From Alphaproteobacteria bacterium (GTDB taxonomy: Bacteria; Pseudomonadota; Alphaproteobacteria; Rhodobacterales; Rhodobacteraceae): a stretch of DNA of 64,000 bases. The position numbers and the translations under genes are program-made. This document shows positions 1-8,638 of this stretch, piece after piece. The notes under the pieces are model-generated. The model saw only the letters and a list, made by a program, of their open reading frames with translations, had not been told where the DNA came from and ran no database searches. Each line of letters opens with the position of its first letter. Positions within the stretch are counted from its first letter, which is position 1. The stretch spans positions 558,001 through 622,000 of the forward strand of contig JAUIFH010000001.1 in the NCBI GenBank assembly GCA_030429495.1, in the 5' to 3' direction.

Positions 1-189
1 GGCGACGCGGCCGCGCTTGCGCTTGCTTTCGCAGTGACGCTCGGGCCGGCGATCATCTCGGGTGCGGCCCTCGCGCCGGCGCTGTTGTGGTTCGCGGTCG
101 CCGCGCTTGCCGTCACCGGCGCCGCGATCGTCGCAGCGGGGATCGTCATGCAACGGAATGGCGGGTCCGCTCAGCCGGCGCAGCCCTGA
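1..189 (+). CDS. C-terminal fragment of a membrane transporter (partial)
   Basis: The frame is open from the first base and stops with TGA at 187-189, giving 62 residues of a gene that starts outside the window. The visible part is very hydrophobic, with two probable transmembrane helices separated by a short Gly/Pro-containing turn and a short polar cytoplasmic tail. This is how major facilitator proteins end, but too little is visible to name a family. Its last 19 bases overlap the end of the convergent DsbD-N-like gene. Confidence 0.6.
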   Translation, partial: GDAAALALAFAVTLGPAIISGAALAPALLWFAVAALAVTGAAIVAAGIVMQRNGGSAQPAQP

Positions 190-974
190 ACATCGACGAC
201 GCGGCCCGAGCCGCCGAAGATCGTGATCCGGACGCCGGAGCGGTCCAGCGCAAAGGGTTGCGCATTGGGCGGCACCATGTCGGCTATCGCGCGCAACTCA
301 CCGCCATCGCGCGAGGTGTCGGCGGGGGAAATCCAGACGTTTCGGTCGGCAAGCTCGATGACGGCGAATTCGTCCGGCCCGACCCGGGGGATCGGCACGC
401 GCGCGGTCATCCGCAGGCCATCGCGAATCGGTTCGGCCTCGCACCGGGCGGTTGATTTCGTCGCTTCGGGCATTGCCGCCAGCGCCGACTGGATTACGGG
501 ATCGGGCGCGGTGGAGCCGCTGAACGCCTGCGTAACCGAAACTGTCATCGGCACGCATATCTCGTCGCAGACACCAAGATCGATACGCCCGGACACGGCC
601 ATCGGCTTACCCGGGTCGGTCGCGGTGAACTCGACCGGCAGCACCAGTTCGTCACGGTAGCCGATCACGCGCAATCCGTTGATATCGAACACATCCGGCT
701 TCGGCCAATGATAGCTGACGCCCGCGACATTCCGCGAACCGGTCCAGTCGAAACTGGGCGGGATGCCCGCGTCACCGGGCGCGCGCCAGTAGGTCTTCCA
801 GCCCGGCGCGAGCGTGAGGCGCAGCGCGGTCATCTGCCTGCCGCTATCCTGACGCCAGCCTTCGCGCAATTCGGCCGTCAGGACGTTGTCGGGCAGACCC
901 TGCGCGGACGCATCGCCTGCTGCGAGCGCAGCCGTGCCGGCCAGTGCGGCGGAAATGACCGATTTCATCCACAT
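171..974 (-). CDS. Periplasmic DsbD N-terminal-domain-like protein
   Basis: A protein of about 267 residues with an N-terminal signal peptide (probable cleavage after Ala-Ser-Ala) and a body resembling the periplasmic alpha domain of the thiol:disulfide transporter DsbD. The Cys pair in the VCDEIC segment matches the redox pair of that domain. It has no transmembrane or thioredoxin-like gamma region, so it is a stand-alone domain, as found in many Rhodobacterales. It probably exchanges disulfides with periplasmic partners, though this is inferred. Two start codons lie six bases apart (974 and 968). The AGG at about 9 bases favours 974. It is divergent from yqgE. Confidence 0.75.
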   Translation of the reverse strand: MWMKSVISAALAGTAALAAGDASAQGLPDNVLTAELREGWRQDSGRQMTALRLTLAPGWKTYWRAPGDAGIPPSFDWTGSRNVAGVSYHWPKPDVFDINGLRVIGYRDELVLPVEFTATDPGKPMAVSGRIDLGVCDEICVPMTVSVTQAFSGSTAPDPVIQSALAAMPEATKSTARCEAEPIRDGLRMTARVPIPRVGPDEFAVIELADRNVWISPADTSRDGGELRAIADMVPPNAQPFALDRSGVRITIFGGSGRVVDVQGCAG

Positions 975-1103
975 GCAATGCAACCTATGCAACGTGACGG
1001 TGAATGGAAGCAGCAACGCGGCAGATCACGAAGAGTTTTCCCTGCCGCGGCCCTTGTATCCGGGTTCCGCAACAGCGATCCTGCGGGGGGAGGAGGCAAC
1101 GGC

Positions 1104-1658
1104 ATGAACCTCAGCGGCAAGCTTCTGATCGCCATGCCCGGTATGGGCGATCCGCGCTTTGAACATAGTGTCGTCTTCGTCTGCGCCCACTCCGAGGATG
1201 GCGCGATGGGGCTGATCATCAACAAGCCGGCGAGCGATCTGTCATTCGACGAATTGCAGGAGCAGATCGGCATCCCGCGCTCCGACAAGTCGCGCGAGAT
1301 CCGCGTGCATTTCGGTGGTCCGGTCGAACATGCAAGGGGCTTTGTCCTCCATTCGGCCGACTATCGTGGCGAGGGAACGACGCTTAAGGTCGACGATCGG
1401 TTCGGCATGACCGCAACACTCGACATCCTTCAGGCCATCGCTGACGGAGGCGGGCCGCAATCGTCGATCCTTGCGCTCGGCTATGCCGGCTGGGGACCCG
1501 GCCAACTTGAGGGAGAGATACAGATGAACGGCTGGCTGACCTGCGACGCCGAGCCGGACCTTGTCTTTTCCAGCCAGAACGAAAGCAAGTGGATGCGCGC
1601 GCTCAAGACGCTCGGGGTTGACCCGCTTTCGCTATCCGCGACGGCCGGACGGGCGTGA
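1104..1658 (+). CDS. YqgE/AlgH family protein
   Basis: A 184-residue cytosolic protein of the UPF0301 (YqgE/AlgH, DUF179) family. The family N-terminus is clear: a short lead, [12 protein letters not shown], then [10 protein letters not shown], and later FGGPV and [12 protein letters not shown]. The biochemical role of this family is not settled, and the AlgH name comes from alginate regulation in Pseudomonas. The start at 1104 is chosen because a GGGGGGAGGAGG ribosome-binding site precedes it and homology begins there. The frame stays open further upstream, but that part overlaps the divergent gene's leader. Confidence 0.88.
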   Translation: MNLSGKLLIAMPGMGDPRFEHSVVFVCAHSEDGAMGLIINKPASDLSFDELQEQIGIPRSDKSREIRVHFGGPVEHARGFVLHSADYRGEGTTLKVDDRFGMTATLDILQAIADGGGPQSSILALGYAGWGPGQLEGEIQMNGWLTCDAEPDLVFSSQNESKWMRALKTLGVDPLSLSATAGRA

Positions 1659-1742
1659 ACTGGCGAAGCCCGACCCCACGGCATTGTGGCGGTTCTTGAT
1701 GCGGCGCTTCAGGTCGGTCATATTCGCCAACCAAGGCGGGGC

Positions 1743-1761
1743 CGGCAGGCGCCGCCTGCCG
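1743..1761. terminator. Perfect GC hairpin in the yqgE-cytochrome c spacer
   Basis: CGGCAGGCG (1743-1751) and CGCCTGCCG (1753-1761) are perfect inverted repeats with one base between them, so the real loop would be made from the inner bases. No T-run follows, so it is either a weak terminator of yqgE or a transcript-stabilising structure. The spacer (1659-1901) otherwise shows no gene. Confidence 0.35.
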
Positions 1762-1901
1762 ACTCGTCCTTGCATCGGCAGCGGGGCTTGACGGTTGCGG
1801 AGGACAGGCCGCGAACCATTGCCGGAAAGGGGCCCGACCCGCGATGCGCTTCGTTCGGAGCAACTCGCGGAACTTCCAAACGTCGAAACAAGGAGTTTGA
1901 C

Positions 1902-2282
1902 ATGATCCGTAAGATGTTCCTCGTCACTGCCGCCGCCGCCGTGCTGGGTTCGCCGGCCATCGCCGAGGGCGACGCTGCTGCTGGCGAGAAGGTTTTCAAC
2001 AAGTGCAAGGCTTGTCACGCAGTCGGTGCCGACGCGAAAAACAAGGTTGGCCCCGTTCTGAACGGTATCGTCGGGTCGCCCGCCGGACAGAATCCGGACT
2101 TCAAGTATTCCGACGCGATGATCGCGAAGGCCGAGGAAGGCCTTGTCTGGGACGAAGCCACGCTGAAGACCTTCCTTACCAAGCCGAAGGATCTTGTCGA
2201 CAAGACCAAGATGACGTTCGCCGGCCTCAAGAAGGACGACGAAATCGAAAACGTCATCGCCTATCTGTCGACGTTCGAATAA
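1902..2282 (+). CDS. Soluble periplasmic c-type cytochrome (cytochrome c2/c550-like)
   Basis: A 126-residue precursor with a signal peptide cleaved near SPAIA/EG. A single heme-binding CKACH sits at residues 35-39, and the probable axial methionine is in KTKMTF (Met104). Size, early heme site and late Met match class I cytochromes c2/c550, which carry electrons between the bc1 complex and terminal oxidases, and in phototrophs the reaction centre. The start at 1902 follows an AAGGAG site about 7 bases upstream. It stands alone, with the convergent sua5 gene downstream. Which c2/c550 homologue it is cannot be decided here. Confidence 0.88.
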   Translation: MIRKMFLVTAAAAVLGSPAIAEGDAAAGEKVFNKCKACHAVGADAKNKVGPVLNGIVGSPAGQNPDFKYSDAMIAKAEEGLVWDEATLKTFLTKPKDLVDKTKMTFAGLKKDDEIENVIAYLSTFE

Positions 2283-2320
2283 TCCGCCTATCGCTGCCGG
2301 CCGCGCGATGCGGCCGGCAG

Positions 2321-3271
2321 TCACCCCCGCGGCGCGGCGGCGCGGCGAAGCCGGTCGTTGATCGCGCGGCCCAATCCCTTTTCCGGTATCGGCGAAACGC
2401 CGATCCTGCCTTCGGCACGGGCGTCCGCTTCGCGCAGGAAGTGGAACAGGTTCGCTGCCGCCTCGACCAGGTCGCCGCTGTCGGACAGGTTCAGCGCCGC
2501 TTGCCCAGCATCCGGCCCGAACCCGAGCCAGAATTCTCCGGCTTCCGGTTCCATTACATTGAGGCGGAGCGTTGCGCGCGGCGCGTAGTGTGACCGCAAC
2601 TGCCCCGGCGCGGTTGGTTTCGCGCCGTCGCTTGCCGCCGAGAGCGGCTGGCCGAGGCAGGCTTCGATCGCCTCGGAAGGGATGCCGCCGGGGCGCAGCA
2701 ATTCGGGCGCGCCGGTCAGGCCGAGGATCGTCGATTCCAGACCGACGGCACAGGCGCCGCCATCGACGACGGCCGCAATCCGCCCCGACAGGCCGGCCAG
2801 GACGTGTTCGGCGCGCGTCGGGCTGACCTTGCCGGAAGGATTGGCCGAGGGCGCCGCGACCGGGGCGCCGAAGGCGCGCAGCAGTTGCCGCGCGACAGGA
2901 TGCGCCGGCACCCGGATCGCGACCGAGGGCAGGTCGGCGGTGACAAGCGGCGAGAGCCGGGCCGAGGGGCGAAGCGGCAGGACCAGCGTCAGCGGACCTG
3001 GCCAGAAGGCGGAGGCAACTCGTTCGGCGGTCGCGTCGAACACCGCGACCTCCCGCGCCGCCTCCAGATCCGGCAGATGGACAATCAGCGGATTGAACCG
3101 GGGCCGCGCCTTAGCCTCGAATATCCGCGCAACCGCTGTGTCAGAGCGTGCGTCGCCGCCAAGCCCGTAGACGGTTTCGGTTGGAAACGCCACGAGTTCA
3201 CCCTGCGCAAGCAACTGTGCCGCCTGCGCGATTCCGGCATTGGTGGTGGGTAGCGTCTGTGTCAATGTCAC
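2321..3271 (-). CDS. L-threonylcarbamoyladenylate synthase (Sua5/TsaC)
   Basis: Makes threonylcarbamoyl-AMP from threonine, bicarbonate and ATP, the first step of the tRNA t6A37 modification. The YrdC domain fills roughly the first two thirds, with FPTETVYGLG and KARPRFNPL substrate-site motifs. It is followed by the linker containing SHYAP and a C-terminal Sua5 domain, so this is the long Sua5 form rather than short TsaC. The N-terminus is uncertain. A GTG at 3271 and a TTG at 3265 lie beside a GGGAG, and an ATG at 3328 would add an unlikely polar lead. Convergent with the cytochrome c gene and divergent from the acyl-CoA dehydrogenase. Confidence 0.9.
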   Translation of the reverse strand: MTLTQTLPTTNAGIAQAAQLLAQGELVAFPTETVYGLGGDARSDTAVARIFEAKARPRFNPLIVHLPDLEAAREVAVFDATAERVASAFWPGPLTLVLPLRPSARLSPLVTADLPSVAIRVPAHPVARQLLRAFGAPVAAPSANPSGKVSPTRAEHVLAGLSGRIAAVVDGGACAVGLESTILGLTGAPELLRPGGIPSEAIEACLGQPLSAASDGAKPTAPGQLRSHYAPRATLRLNVMEPEAGEFWLGFGPDAGQAALNLSDSGDLVEAAANLFHFLREADARAEGRIGVSPIPEKGLGRAINDRLRRAAAPRG

Positions 3272-3394
3272 TCCCGCGTCGTGTGACGCAGCGTTCGGGT
3301 TGTGGCTGCGTGACCTTGCGGCAATCATGGCAGCCGAAGAAATGACATACGCGCCGCAGCCCCCGTTGCCAAGGCGCCGGCAGAGGAGGCTTCA

Positions 3395-5086
3395 ATGCCC
3401 TATCGCGCTCCATTGGGTGATATCCGCTTCATCCTTGAACACGTGGTCCCGCTCGCGCCGCTCGCGGCGACGGAACGCTTTGCCGAAGCCACGCCCGATC
3501 TTGCCGAAGCGGTGCTGACGGAAGCCGCAAAGCTTTGCGATACGGTCATGGCGCCGGTGCAGCGCGCGGGCGACCTCAATCCGGCGCGGCTGGAGAATGG
3601 CGTCGTGCGGTCCTCTCCCGGCTTCGCGGAAGGGTTCCGCGCGATTGCCGAGGGCGGCTGGGTGGCGGTTTCGGCCCCACCGGAGCACGGTGGCATGGGG
3701 CTGCCGCAAACGCTTAACATGGCGCTCAACGACATGATGTCGGGTGCGTGCCTTGCGCTGCAGCTTCATCCGCTGCTGACGCAGGGCCAGATCGAAGCGC
3801 TCGATCACCACGCGAGCGAGGATATCAAGGCGCTCTACCTGCCGAAGCTGATTTCGGGAGAGTGGTCGGGCACGATGAACCTGACCGAGCCGCAGGCCGG
3901 CAGCGATGTCGGCGCGCTGCGGACCAAGGCGGAACCGAACGGCGACGGCACCTATGCCGTTACCGGGCAGAAGATTTTCATCAGCTGGGGCGACAGCGAT
4001 TTCAGCGGCAATATCTGCCATCTTGTCCTGGCGCGGCTTGCCGGCGCGGCGGCGGGAACGAAAGGGATCAGCCTGTTCCTCGTGCCGAAGTTCATTCCGG
4101 ATGCCGATGGCAACCCCGGCAAGCGCAACGGGGTGAATGTCGTCAGCCTTGAGCACAAGATGGGCCTGCATGGTTCGCCAACCTGCGTGATGGAGTACGA
4201 CAAGGCCACCGGATGGCTCGTCGGCGAGGAGCACCGGGGTATGGCGGCGATGTTCACGATGATGAACAACGCCCGGCTTGCGGTTGCGGTTCAGGGTGTC
4301 GGCGTGGCCGAGGCCGCTTGCCAGATGGCGGTGGAGTTCGCGTCGGAGCGCAACCAGATGGGCAAGATCATTGACCATGCGGATGTGCGGCGGATGCTGG
4401 CGACGATGCGGGCAGAGGTCTTTGCCGCGCGTGCCATCACTACCGCCTGCGCGGTTGCGACCGACATGGCCTCCGCCACGGGAGAGGCCGACTGGGCCGC
4501 CCGGGCCGCGCTTCTCACCCCGATCGCGAAATCATACGGGACCGAGACCGGGATGCGGGTCAGCGAAACGGCGATGCAGGTCCATGGCGGGATGGGCTTC
4601 GTCGAGGAAACCGGGGTTGCGCAGTTCTATCGCGATGTGAGGGTGACGGCGATTTACGAAGGCACCAACGGCATTCAGGCGATGGACCTGGTCGGCCGCA
4701 AGCTCGCCGACGGCGGCGAGGCGGCCTACAGGCTGCTTGAGGAAATCGAAGCGGGCGCGGAAGCGGCGCGCGCAAGCCTGCCGAAGCTTGCCGGTGCGGT
4801 ATGGTCGGCGGCAGAGACGTTGCGCGAGGCGACGGAATGGATGGTAGAGCAGGAGCATAAGGATCGCTTCGCGGGCGCGGCCAATTACCTTTCGGCCTTT
4901 GCCCGCGTGCTCGGTGCGCACTATCACCTGCGCGCCGCGGTCGCAGAGGGCGGCGACGGTGCCCGCACGGCGCTGGCGCGGTTTCACATCACCCGGCTTC
5001 TGCCGCAATTCTCCGCCGATCTTGCCGCGGCGCGGGAAGGCGCGGAAGGTGTCTTCGCGCTCACGCCCGACGCGCTTGCGTCATGA
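3395..5086 (+). CDS. Acyl-CoA dehydrogenase, DmdC-like long form
   Basis: A 563-residue flavoprotein that introduces a 2,3 double bond into an acyl-CoA, passing electrons to ETF. It is longer than classical acyl-CoA dehydrogenases (about 380 residues) and carries the extra C-terminal domain of the DmdC type (3-methylmercaptopropionyl-CoA dehydrogenase and relatives). NLTEPQAGSD is the flavin/substrate loop, and Glu422 in IYEGTNGIQA is the expected catalytic base. Substrate cannot be assigned, because several paralogues of this type exist per Rhodobacterales genome and no dmdA/B/D is nearby. Its stop overlaps the next start (ATGA), indicating translational coupling. The ETF-QO gene at 9.4 kb would receive its electrons. 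Confidence 0.88.
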   Translation: MPYRAPLGDIRFILEHVVPLAPLAATERFAEATPDLAEAVLTEAAKLCDTVMAPVQRAGDLNPARLENGVVRSSPGFAEGFRAIAEGGWVAVSAPPEHGGMGLPQTLNMALNDMMSGACLALQLHPLLTQGQIEALDHHASEDIKALYLPKLISGEWSGTMNLTEPQAGSDVGALRTKAEPNGDGTYAVTGQKIFISWGDSDFSGNICHLVLARLAGAAAGTKGISLFLVPKFIPDADGNPGKRNGVNVVSLEHKMGLHGSPTCVMEYDKATGWLVGEEHRGMAAMFTMMNNARLAVAVQGVGVAEAACQMAVEFASERNQMGKIIDHADVRRMLATMRAEVFAARAITTACAVATDMASATGEADWAARAALLTPIAKSYGTETGMRVSETAMQVHGGMGFVEETGVAQFYRDVRVTAIYEGTNGIQAMDLVGRKLADGGEAAYRLLEEIEAGAEAARASLPKLAGAVWSAAETLREATEWMVEQEHKDRFAGAANYLSAFARVLGAHYHLRAAVAEGGDGARTALARFHITRLLPQFSADLAAAREGAEGVFALTPDALAS

Positions 5087-6135
5087 CCGCACCGGCAGTC
5101 GTCGAGACCACAGGGATACGCTACCCGTTCGAGCAGGCACCGGAACCGGGTACTGCCCGCGAAGTCGCCGAGGGGGTTCTCTGGCTCCGACTGCCTTTGC
5201 CGATGGCGCTGGATCATGTAAACGTCTACGCGCTTGACGACGGCGATGGCTGGACGGTGATCGATACCGGGCTCGACACGCGCCGGACCCGGGCCGCGAT
5301 GGAGGCCGCGCTGGCCGGCCCGCTTGCGGGAAAGCCGGTGCGGCGCGTTGTGGTGACGCACTACCATCCCGATCATATCGGGCTTGCCGGCTGGTTACAG
5401 TCGCGCGGGGCGGAGCTTTTCACGACCCGGACCTCGTGGCTTTTCGCACGGATGCTCACGCTCGACGAGCAGCCGCTGCCGGTTGCCGAGACGCTGGACT
5501 TCTGGCGGAAGGCGGGCATGGACCCCGAGCTGTTCGCACGCCGCGCAAAGGAACGCCCTTTCAACTTCTGCGATGTCGTTGCACCACTGCCGCTCGGCTA
5601 TACCCGGATTTCCGAAGGCGACCGCATCGTGATGGGCGGGCGGAACTGGATCACCCGGCTTGGCAGTGGCCATGCACCGGACCATGCGACCTTCTGGGAG
5701 GAGGGCGGCGATCTGGTGATCGGCGGCGATCAGCTTCTCCCCTCGATCTCGGCAAATATCGGGGTCTATGCGACCGAACCCGACGCTGACCCGGTTTCCG
5801 AGTGGATCGCGAGTTGTGAAGCCTTCATGCCCTATGCCCGGCCCGGCCAACTCGTTCTGCCCGGCCACAAGCTGCCGTTTACAGGCCTGCCGCTGCGTCT
5901 TGTCCAGATGATCGAGAATCACGAAGGCGCGCTCAGGCGGCTTGAGGCGCATCTGTCCAGCCCGCGCACGGCGGCGGAGTGTTTCCCGCCGCTCTTCAAA
6001 CGGGCGATCGGCGAAGGGGAGTACGGGCTCGCCCTGGTTGAAGCCGTCGCGCATTTGAACCATCTTCTTAAAGCGGGCCGGATCGGGCGCGAGGTGCGGG
6101 AGGATGGAGCCTGGCTGTGGCGGACGAAGAGATAA
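5083..6135 (+). CDS. MBL-fold metallo-hydrolase
   Basis: A 350-residue metallo-beta-lactamase-fold protein. The metal site HxHxDH is present as THYHPDHIG (about residues 90-97), further ligands follow in GSGHAPDH and GGDQLL, and PGHKLPF closes the site. The extra C-terminal helical region is like that of MBL/lactamase-B2 proteins that act as thioesterases or glyoxalase-II-like enzymes. Its ATG overlaps the stop of the acyl-CoA dehydrogenase, so a role in the same acyl-CoA pathway, for example as a thioesterase, is likely but inferred. Confidence 0.85.
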   Translation: MTAPAVVETTGIRYPFEQAPEPGTAREVAEGVLWLRLPLPMALDHVNVYALDDGDGWTVIDTGLDTRRTRAAMEAALAGPLAGKPVRRVVVTHYHPDHIGLAGWLQSRGAELFTTRTSWLFARMLTLDEQPLPVAETLDFWRKAGMDPELFARRAKERPFNFCDVVAPLPLGYTRISEGDRIVMGGRNWITRLGSGHAPDHATFWEEGGDLVIGGDQLLPSISANIGVYATEPDADPVSEWIASCEAFMPYARPGQLVLPGHKLPFTGLPLRLVQMIENHEGALRRLEAHLSSPRTAAECFPPLFKRAIGEGEYGLALVEAVAHLNHLLKAGRIGREVREDGAWLWRTKR

Positions 6136-6593
6136 CGGACCAGATTCAGACGTCGGCGGAGGCATTGGAGGCGAGCGCCCTGCCTTGCGCGCGTGTCGTG
6201 CATACCGCGCCCGACGCACCGAAGACGGCCGAACTGGAACCCCTGCCGGAAGGGGTTGCCGCCGAGCCGATCGAAGCCAAAAGCCCCGCGCAATGGGCCT
6301 ATGAGCGGTTGATCCTCTACATCAAGAATTTCGAAAGCCAGCTCGACAATGAGCACGAGGTGGCGATGGGTTTTACGGGCGGCGATGCCGGAGTGCTCCG
6401 GATCGAGGGGATCGGCTATTTCGATCCCGACATCGTCACCTTCTACGGCCGCGATGATGATGGCGCCCGCACCCAGCTTATCCAGCATGTCAGCCAGCTT
6501 TCGGTGATGCTGCGGGCACTGGCCAAGGCGCCTGAAGTCGAGGAACCGCGCCGCATCGGTTTCCGGCTGGCCGCGGATCTGGAGCGGAAATGA
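6117..6593 (+). CDS. DUF6173 family protein
   Basis: A 158-residue protein of unknown function resembling the DUF6173 proteins of Rhodobacterales. It has a disordered acidic/proline-rich N-terminus and a conserved C-terminal part with AQWAYERLILYI, EVAMGF, DIVTFYG and LIQHVSQLSVML followed by PRRIGF. There is no signal peptide or membrane helix. It starts at a GTG (6117) with GGAG about 8 bases upstream and overlaps the MBL gene by 19 bases, so it is probably co-translated with the acyl-CoA dehydrogenase/MBL pair. No function can be assigned. Confidence 0.7.
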   Translation: MADEEITDQIQTSAEALEASALPCARVVHTAPDAPKTAELEPLPEGVAAEPIEAKSPAQWAYERLILYIKNFESQLDNEHEVAMGFTGGDAGVLRIEGIGYFDPDIVTFYGRDDDGARTQLIQHVSQLSVMLRALAKAPEVEEPRRIGFRLAADLERK

Positions 6594-6704
6594 CGTGCCT
6601 CAGAACCGCGAATGCACCATCATCGCGCAGCGCAAGCCGCTGCGGTCGTGACAGCGCGCAATGAATCGGCTATTCGGGCCAAAAGGACAGATCAGGAGCG
6701 ACAG

Positions 6705-6839
6705 ATGGCGGACCACAAGCACGGCAGCATGGACACCAGGGTTCAGGAAAAGACCTTCGAGGGTTTCGTCCGCATGGTCACCTGGGGTGCTGTAATCTCG
6801 ATCGGCGTCCTGATTTTCCTCGCGCTTGCGAACGCCTGA
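6705..6839 (+). CDS. aa3-type cytochrome c oxidase subunit IV
   Basis: A 44-residue single-helix protein: a short His-rich polar N-terminus, an EKTFEGFVRMVTW amphipathic segment, then one transmembrane helix ending in LALANA. This matches the small bacterial subunit IV of aa3 oxidase (COX4_pro_2 family), a one-helix accessory subunit in Rhodobacter and Paracoccus. An AGGAG site lies about 6 bases before the ATG. As usual in this group it is unlinked to the genes for subunits I-III. The lipoprotein gene begins 25 bases downstream and may be cotranscribed. Confidence 0.88.
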   Translation: MADHKHGSMDTRVQEKTFEGFVRMVTWGAVISIGVLIFLALANA

Positions 6840-6864
6840 CCTGCCAACTGAAATTGGAGTTCAG

Positions 6865-7476
6865 ATGATGCGCCGGATCGCGCTTTGCCTTGTCTTGCCG
6901 CTCGCGCTTGCCGCCTGCGGCGCCGAGCCGGTCTGGGCGCCTGACGAGGCCGTCGCCCGCGCGCGCTATGTCAGCGGGAACGAACCGTCGATTACGCTCT
7001 ATACCGTCGTCCGCAAGCTTGGCGGCGAAGGTGGGCATTCCGGGCTGCTGATCGACGGCAGCCAGCGCGTCATGTTCGACCCGGCCGGAACCTGGCATCA
7101 CCCCTATGTGCCTGAGCGCAACGATCTGCACTACGGCATCACGGAGCAGATGCGGAAGTTCTACATCGATTATCACGCGCGCGAGACCTACGACGTCATC
7201 GAGCAGCGCGTGCCGGTCAGTGCCGCGGTGGCCGAGGCGGCCATCAAGCGGGCGGAGAAATACGGCGCCGTCAACAAGGCGTTCTGCGGAAGTTCCGTCA
7301 GCGACATCGTGAGCGGCCTTCCGGGTTTCGAATCCGTGCCACGGACCTTCTTCCCGAACCGTATCCGGAAGGCGTTCTCGGAGCTGCCGGGTGTGACCAC
7401 CAAGCTTCACCAGGACGGCGACCCCGACAACAACCACGGCGTTCTTCTGGTGCAGAAGGCGCAGGCCCCGGAATAA
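6865..7476 (+). CDS. Lipoprotein with possible permuted papain-like (NlpC/P60-type) fold
   Basis: A 203-residue protein with a lipoprotein signal (LALAACG lipobox near residue 18). I do not recognise a named family. The order of motifs, GGHSGLLI early in the domain (candidate catalytic His) and NKAFCGSSVSDIV late (candidate catalytic Cys), matches circularly permuted papain-fold enzymes such as YiiX-like and NlpC/P60-related amidases. That would make it a membrane-anchored periplasmic hydrolase of peptide, amide or ester bonds. This is inference from motifs. The start at 6865 has TTGGAG about 5 bases upstream. Confidence 0.6.
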   Translation: MMRRIALCLVLPLALAACGAEPVWAPDEAVARARYVSGNEPSITLYTVVRKLGGEGGHSGLLIDGSQRVMFDPAGTWHHPYVPERNDLHYGITEQMRKFYIDYHARETYDVIEQRVPVSAAVAEAAIKRAEKYGAVNKAFCGSSVSDIVSGLPGFESVPRTFFPNRIRKAFSELPGVTTKLHQDGDPDNNHGVLLVQKAQAPE

Positions 7477-7511
7477 AGCGTTTCGAGTTTCGACCGAAAC
7501 AGCACCTACTA

Positions 7512-7538
7512 GAATTCGAACGAAAAAGGTTTGAATTC
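7512..7538. terminator. AT-rich hairpin between convergent genes
   Basis: GAATTCGAAC (7512-7521) can pair with GTTTGAATTC (7529-7538) around a 7-base A-rich loop, with one G:U pair. A second small inverted repeat, GTTTCG/CGAAAC, lies at 7480-7500. They sit between the lipoprotein gene and the convergent gene ending at 7582, and probably end one or both transcripts. There is no long T-run. Confidence 0.4.
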
Positions 7539-7581
7539 TGGCTCAGCGTAAACCCGAAATGCTACAGGCGGCAGCGCAGCT

Positions 7582-8616
7582 TTAGTCGAAAATGCCCGCG
7601 ACGCGGCCGAGCAGCATGAAGGCCCGCGCGGTGCGGGTTTCGGCGAGATCGGCGATCTCCTGATCCGTCGCGTTCTTTTCGAATTCGACGAAGGTCCGGT
7701 CGAACTGGCGCAGGAAGTGATGCGCCGCGTCGCGGAAGATCGTGTCCTGCCGCATCCTACCGGCCGACAGCGCGAGGCTTGAGCGATCCCTGACCCCGCC
7801 AAGCGGCGCGATTGCGCGGCCCCGCTCGCCCTGCGCGAAGCGGCGCCACAGCTCCGGCCGGGCTCGATCCGGCTTGAGATCGTCCATGTAGATGCCGTCC
7901 TGGCTGAGCAGGGTGAGCGCATCCTGCGAAGCACGGATCAGCTTGGCCATGCCGCGATCCTCAAGCGCGCGGCGCAGGGCGCGGAAGCCGTCCTTGTCTT
8001 TCGGGCTGTCGGGGAAATTGAGCGCACGGATGAAATCCTCGACCGAAACAGGCTCCGCCAACGCTTCCGCAGGCGTTCCGAGCGCGAGGGCCGGCTGCTG
8101 TTCCGCCGCGCCAGCCGGTTGCGCCAGTGCGGCCTTGGCGACCGACGAGGCCTGCGGCCCGCCGGTGTCGCGCCGGGTCGTGAAGGTGACGATGGCGGAT
8201 TCCGCCTGCCGTGCGGCGGCGGCGATCTCATCCAGCCGCTTTTCGACCGAGGGCCGCGAGATGCCGGCTTGCGCCTGGCTGACATAGGCGTGGCGCATGG
8301 CGTCGATGGCCGCCTGCAGGCGGTGCGATTCCTCGCGCATCTCGCGCGCGGTCCGAAGCGAAATCGCGGCGATCCAGATCAGTGCTACGGGCAGGAAGAT
8401 CGCGACCAGAACCATGATCGTGCTTAGTGCCCCGCCGCTACCGGTCGGATTGCCCGAGAACAGGAAGAAGCCGCCAACAAGCGCGAGCCAGACAAGCGCG
8501 ACGCTGCCCGCGACGATGTCACCGGAGGAAAAGCCGCCCTCGGGTTCGGGGCGGGAATAGAGGCCGATATCCCCCCGGTCGACGACGCCTGGTTCCGGTC
8601 TTTGCGCCTCTGCCAT
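7582..8616 (-). CDS. Conserved hypothetical membrane protein with two N-terminal helices
   Basis: A 344-residue protein I cannot name. After about 30 polar residues there are two transmembrane helices (roughly residues 34-55 and 66-88), then a charged coiled-coil-like stretch (about 90-145) and an Ala/Pro-rich linker. The C-terminal alpha-helical domain contains PVSVEDFIRALNFPDSPKDKDGF and ends in TARAFMLLGRVAGIFD. The layout suggests an inner-membrane anchored cytoplasmic domain. It lies 22 bases downstream of greA on the same strand, so the two may be cotranscribed. Confidence 0.65.
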   Translation of the reverse strand: MAEAQRPEPGVVDRGDIGLYSRPEPEGGFSSGDIVAGSVALVWLALVGGFFLFSGNPTGSGGALSTIMVLVAIFLPVALIWIAAISLRTAREMREESHRLQAAIDAMRHAYVSQAQAGISRPSVEKRLDEIAAAARQAESAIVTFTTRRDTGGPQASSVAKAALAQPAGAAEQQPALALGTPAEALAEPVSVEDFIRALNFPDSPKDKDGFRALRRALEDRGMAKLIRASQDALTLLSQDGIYMDDLKPDRARPELWRRFAQGERGRAIAPLGGVRDRSSLALSAGRMRQDTIFRDAAHHFLRQFDRTFVEFEKNATDQEIADLAETRTARAFMLLGRVAGIFD

Positions 8617-8638
8617 GATACGACCCTCCGCGCCGGCT

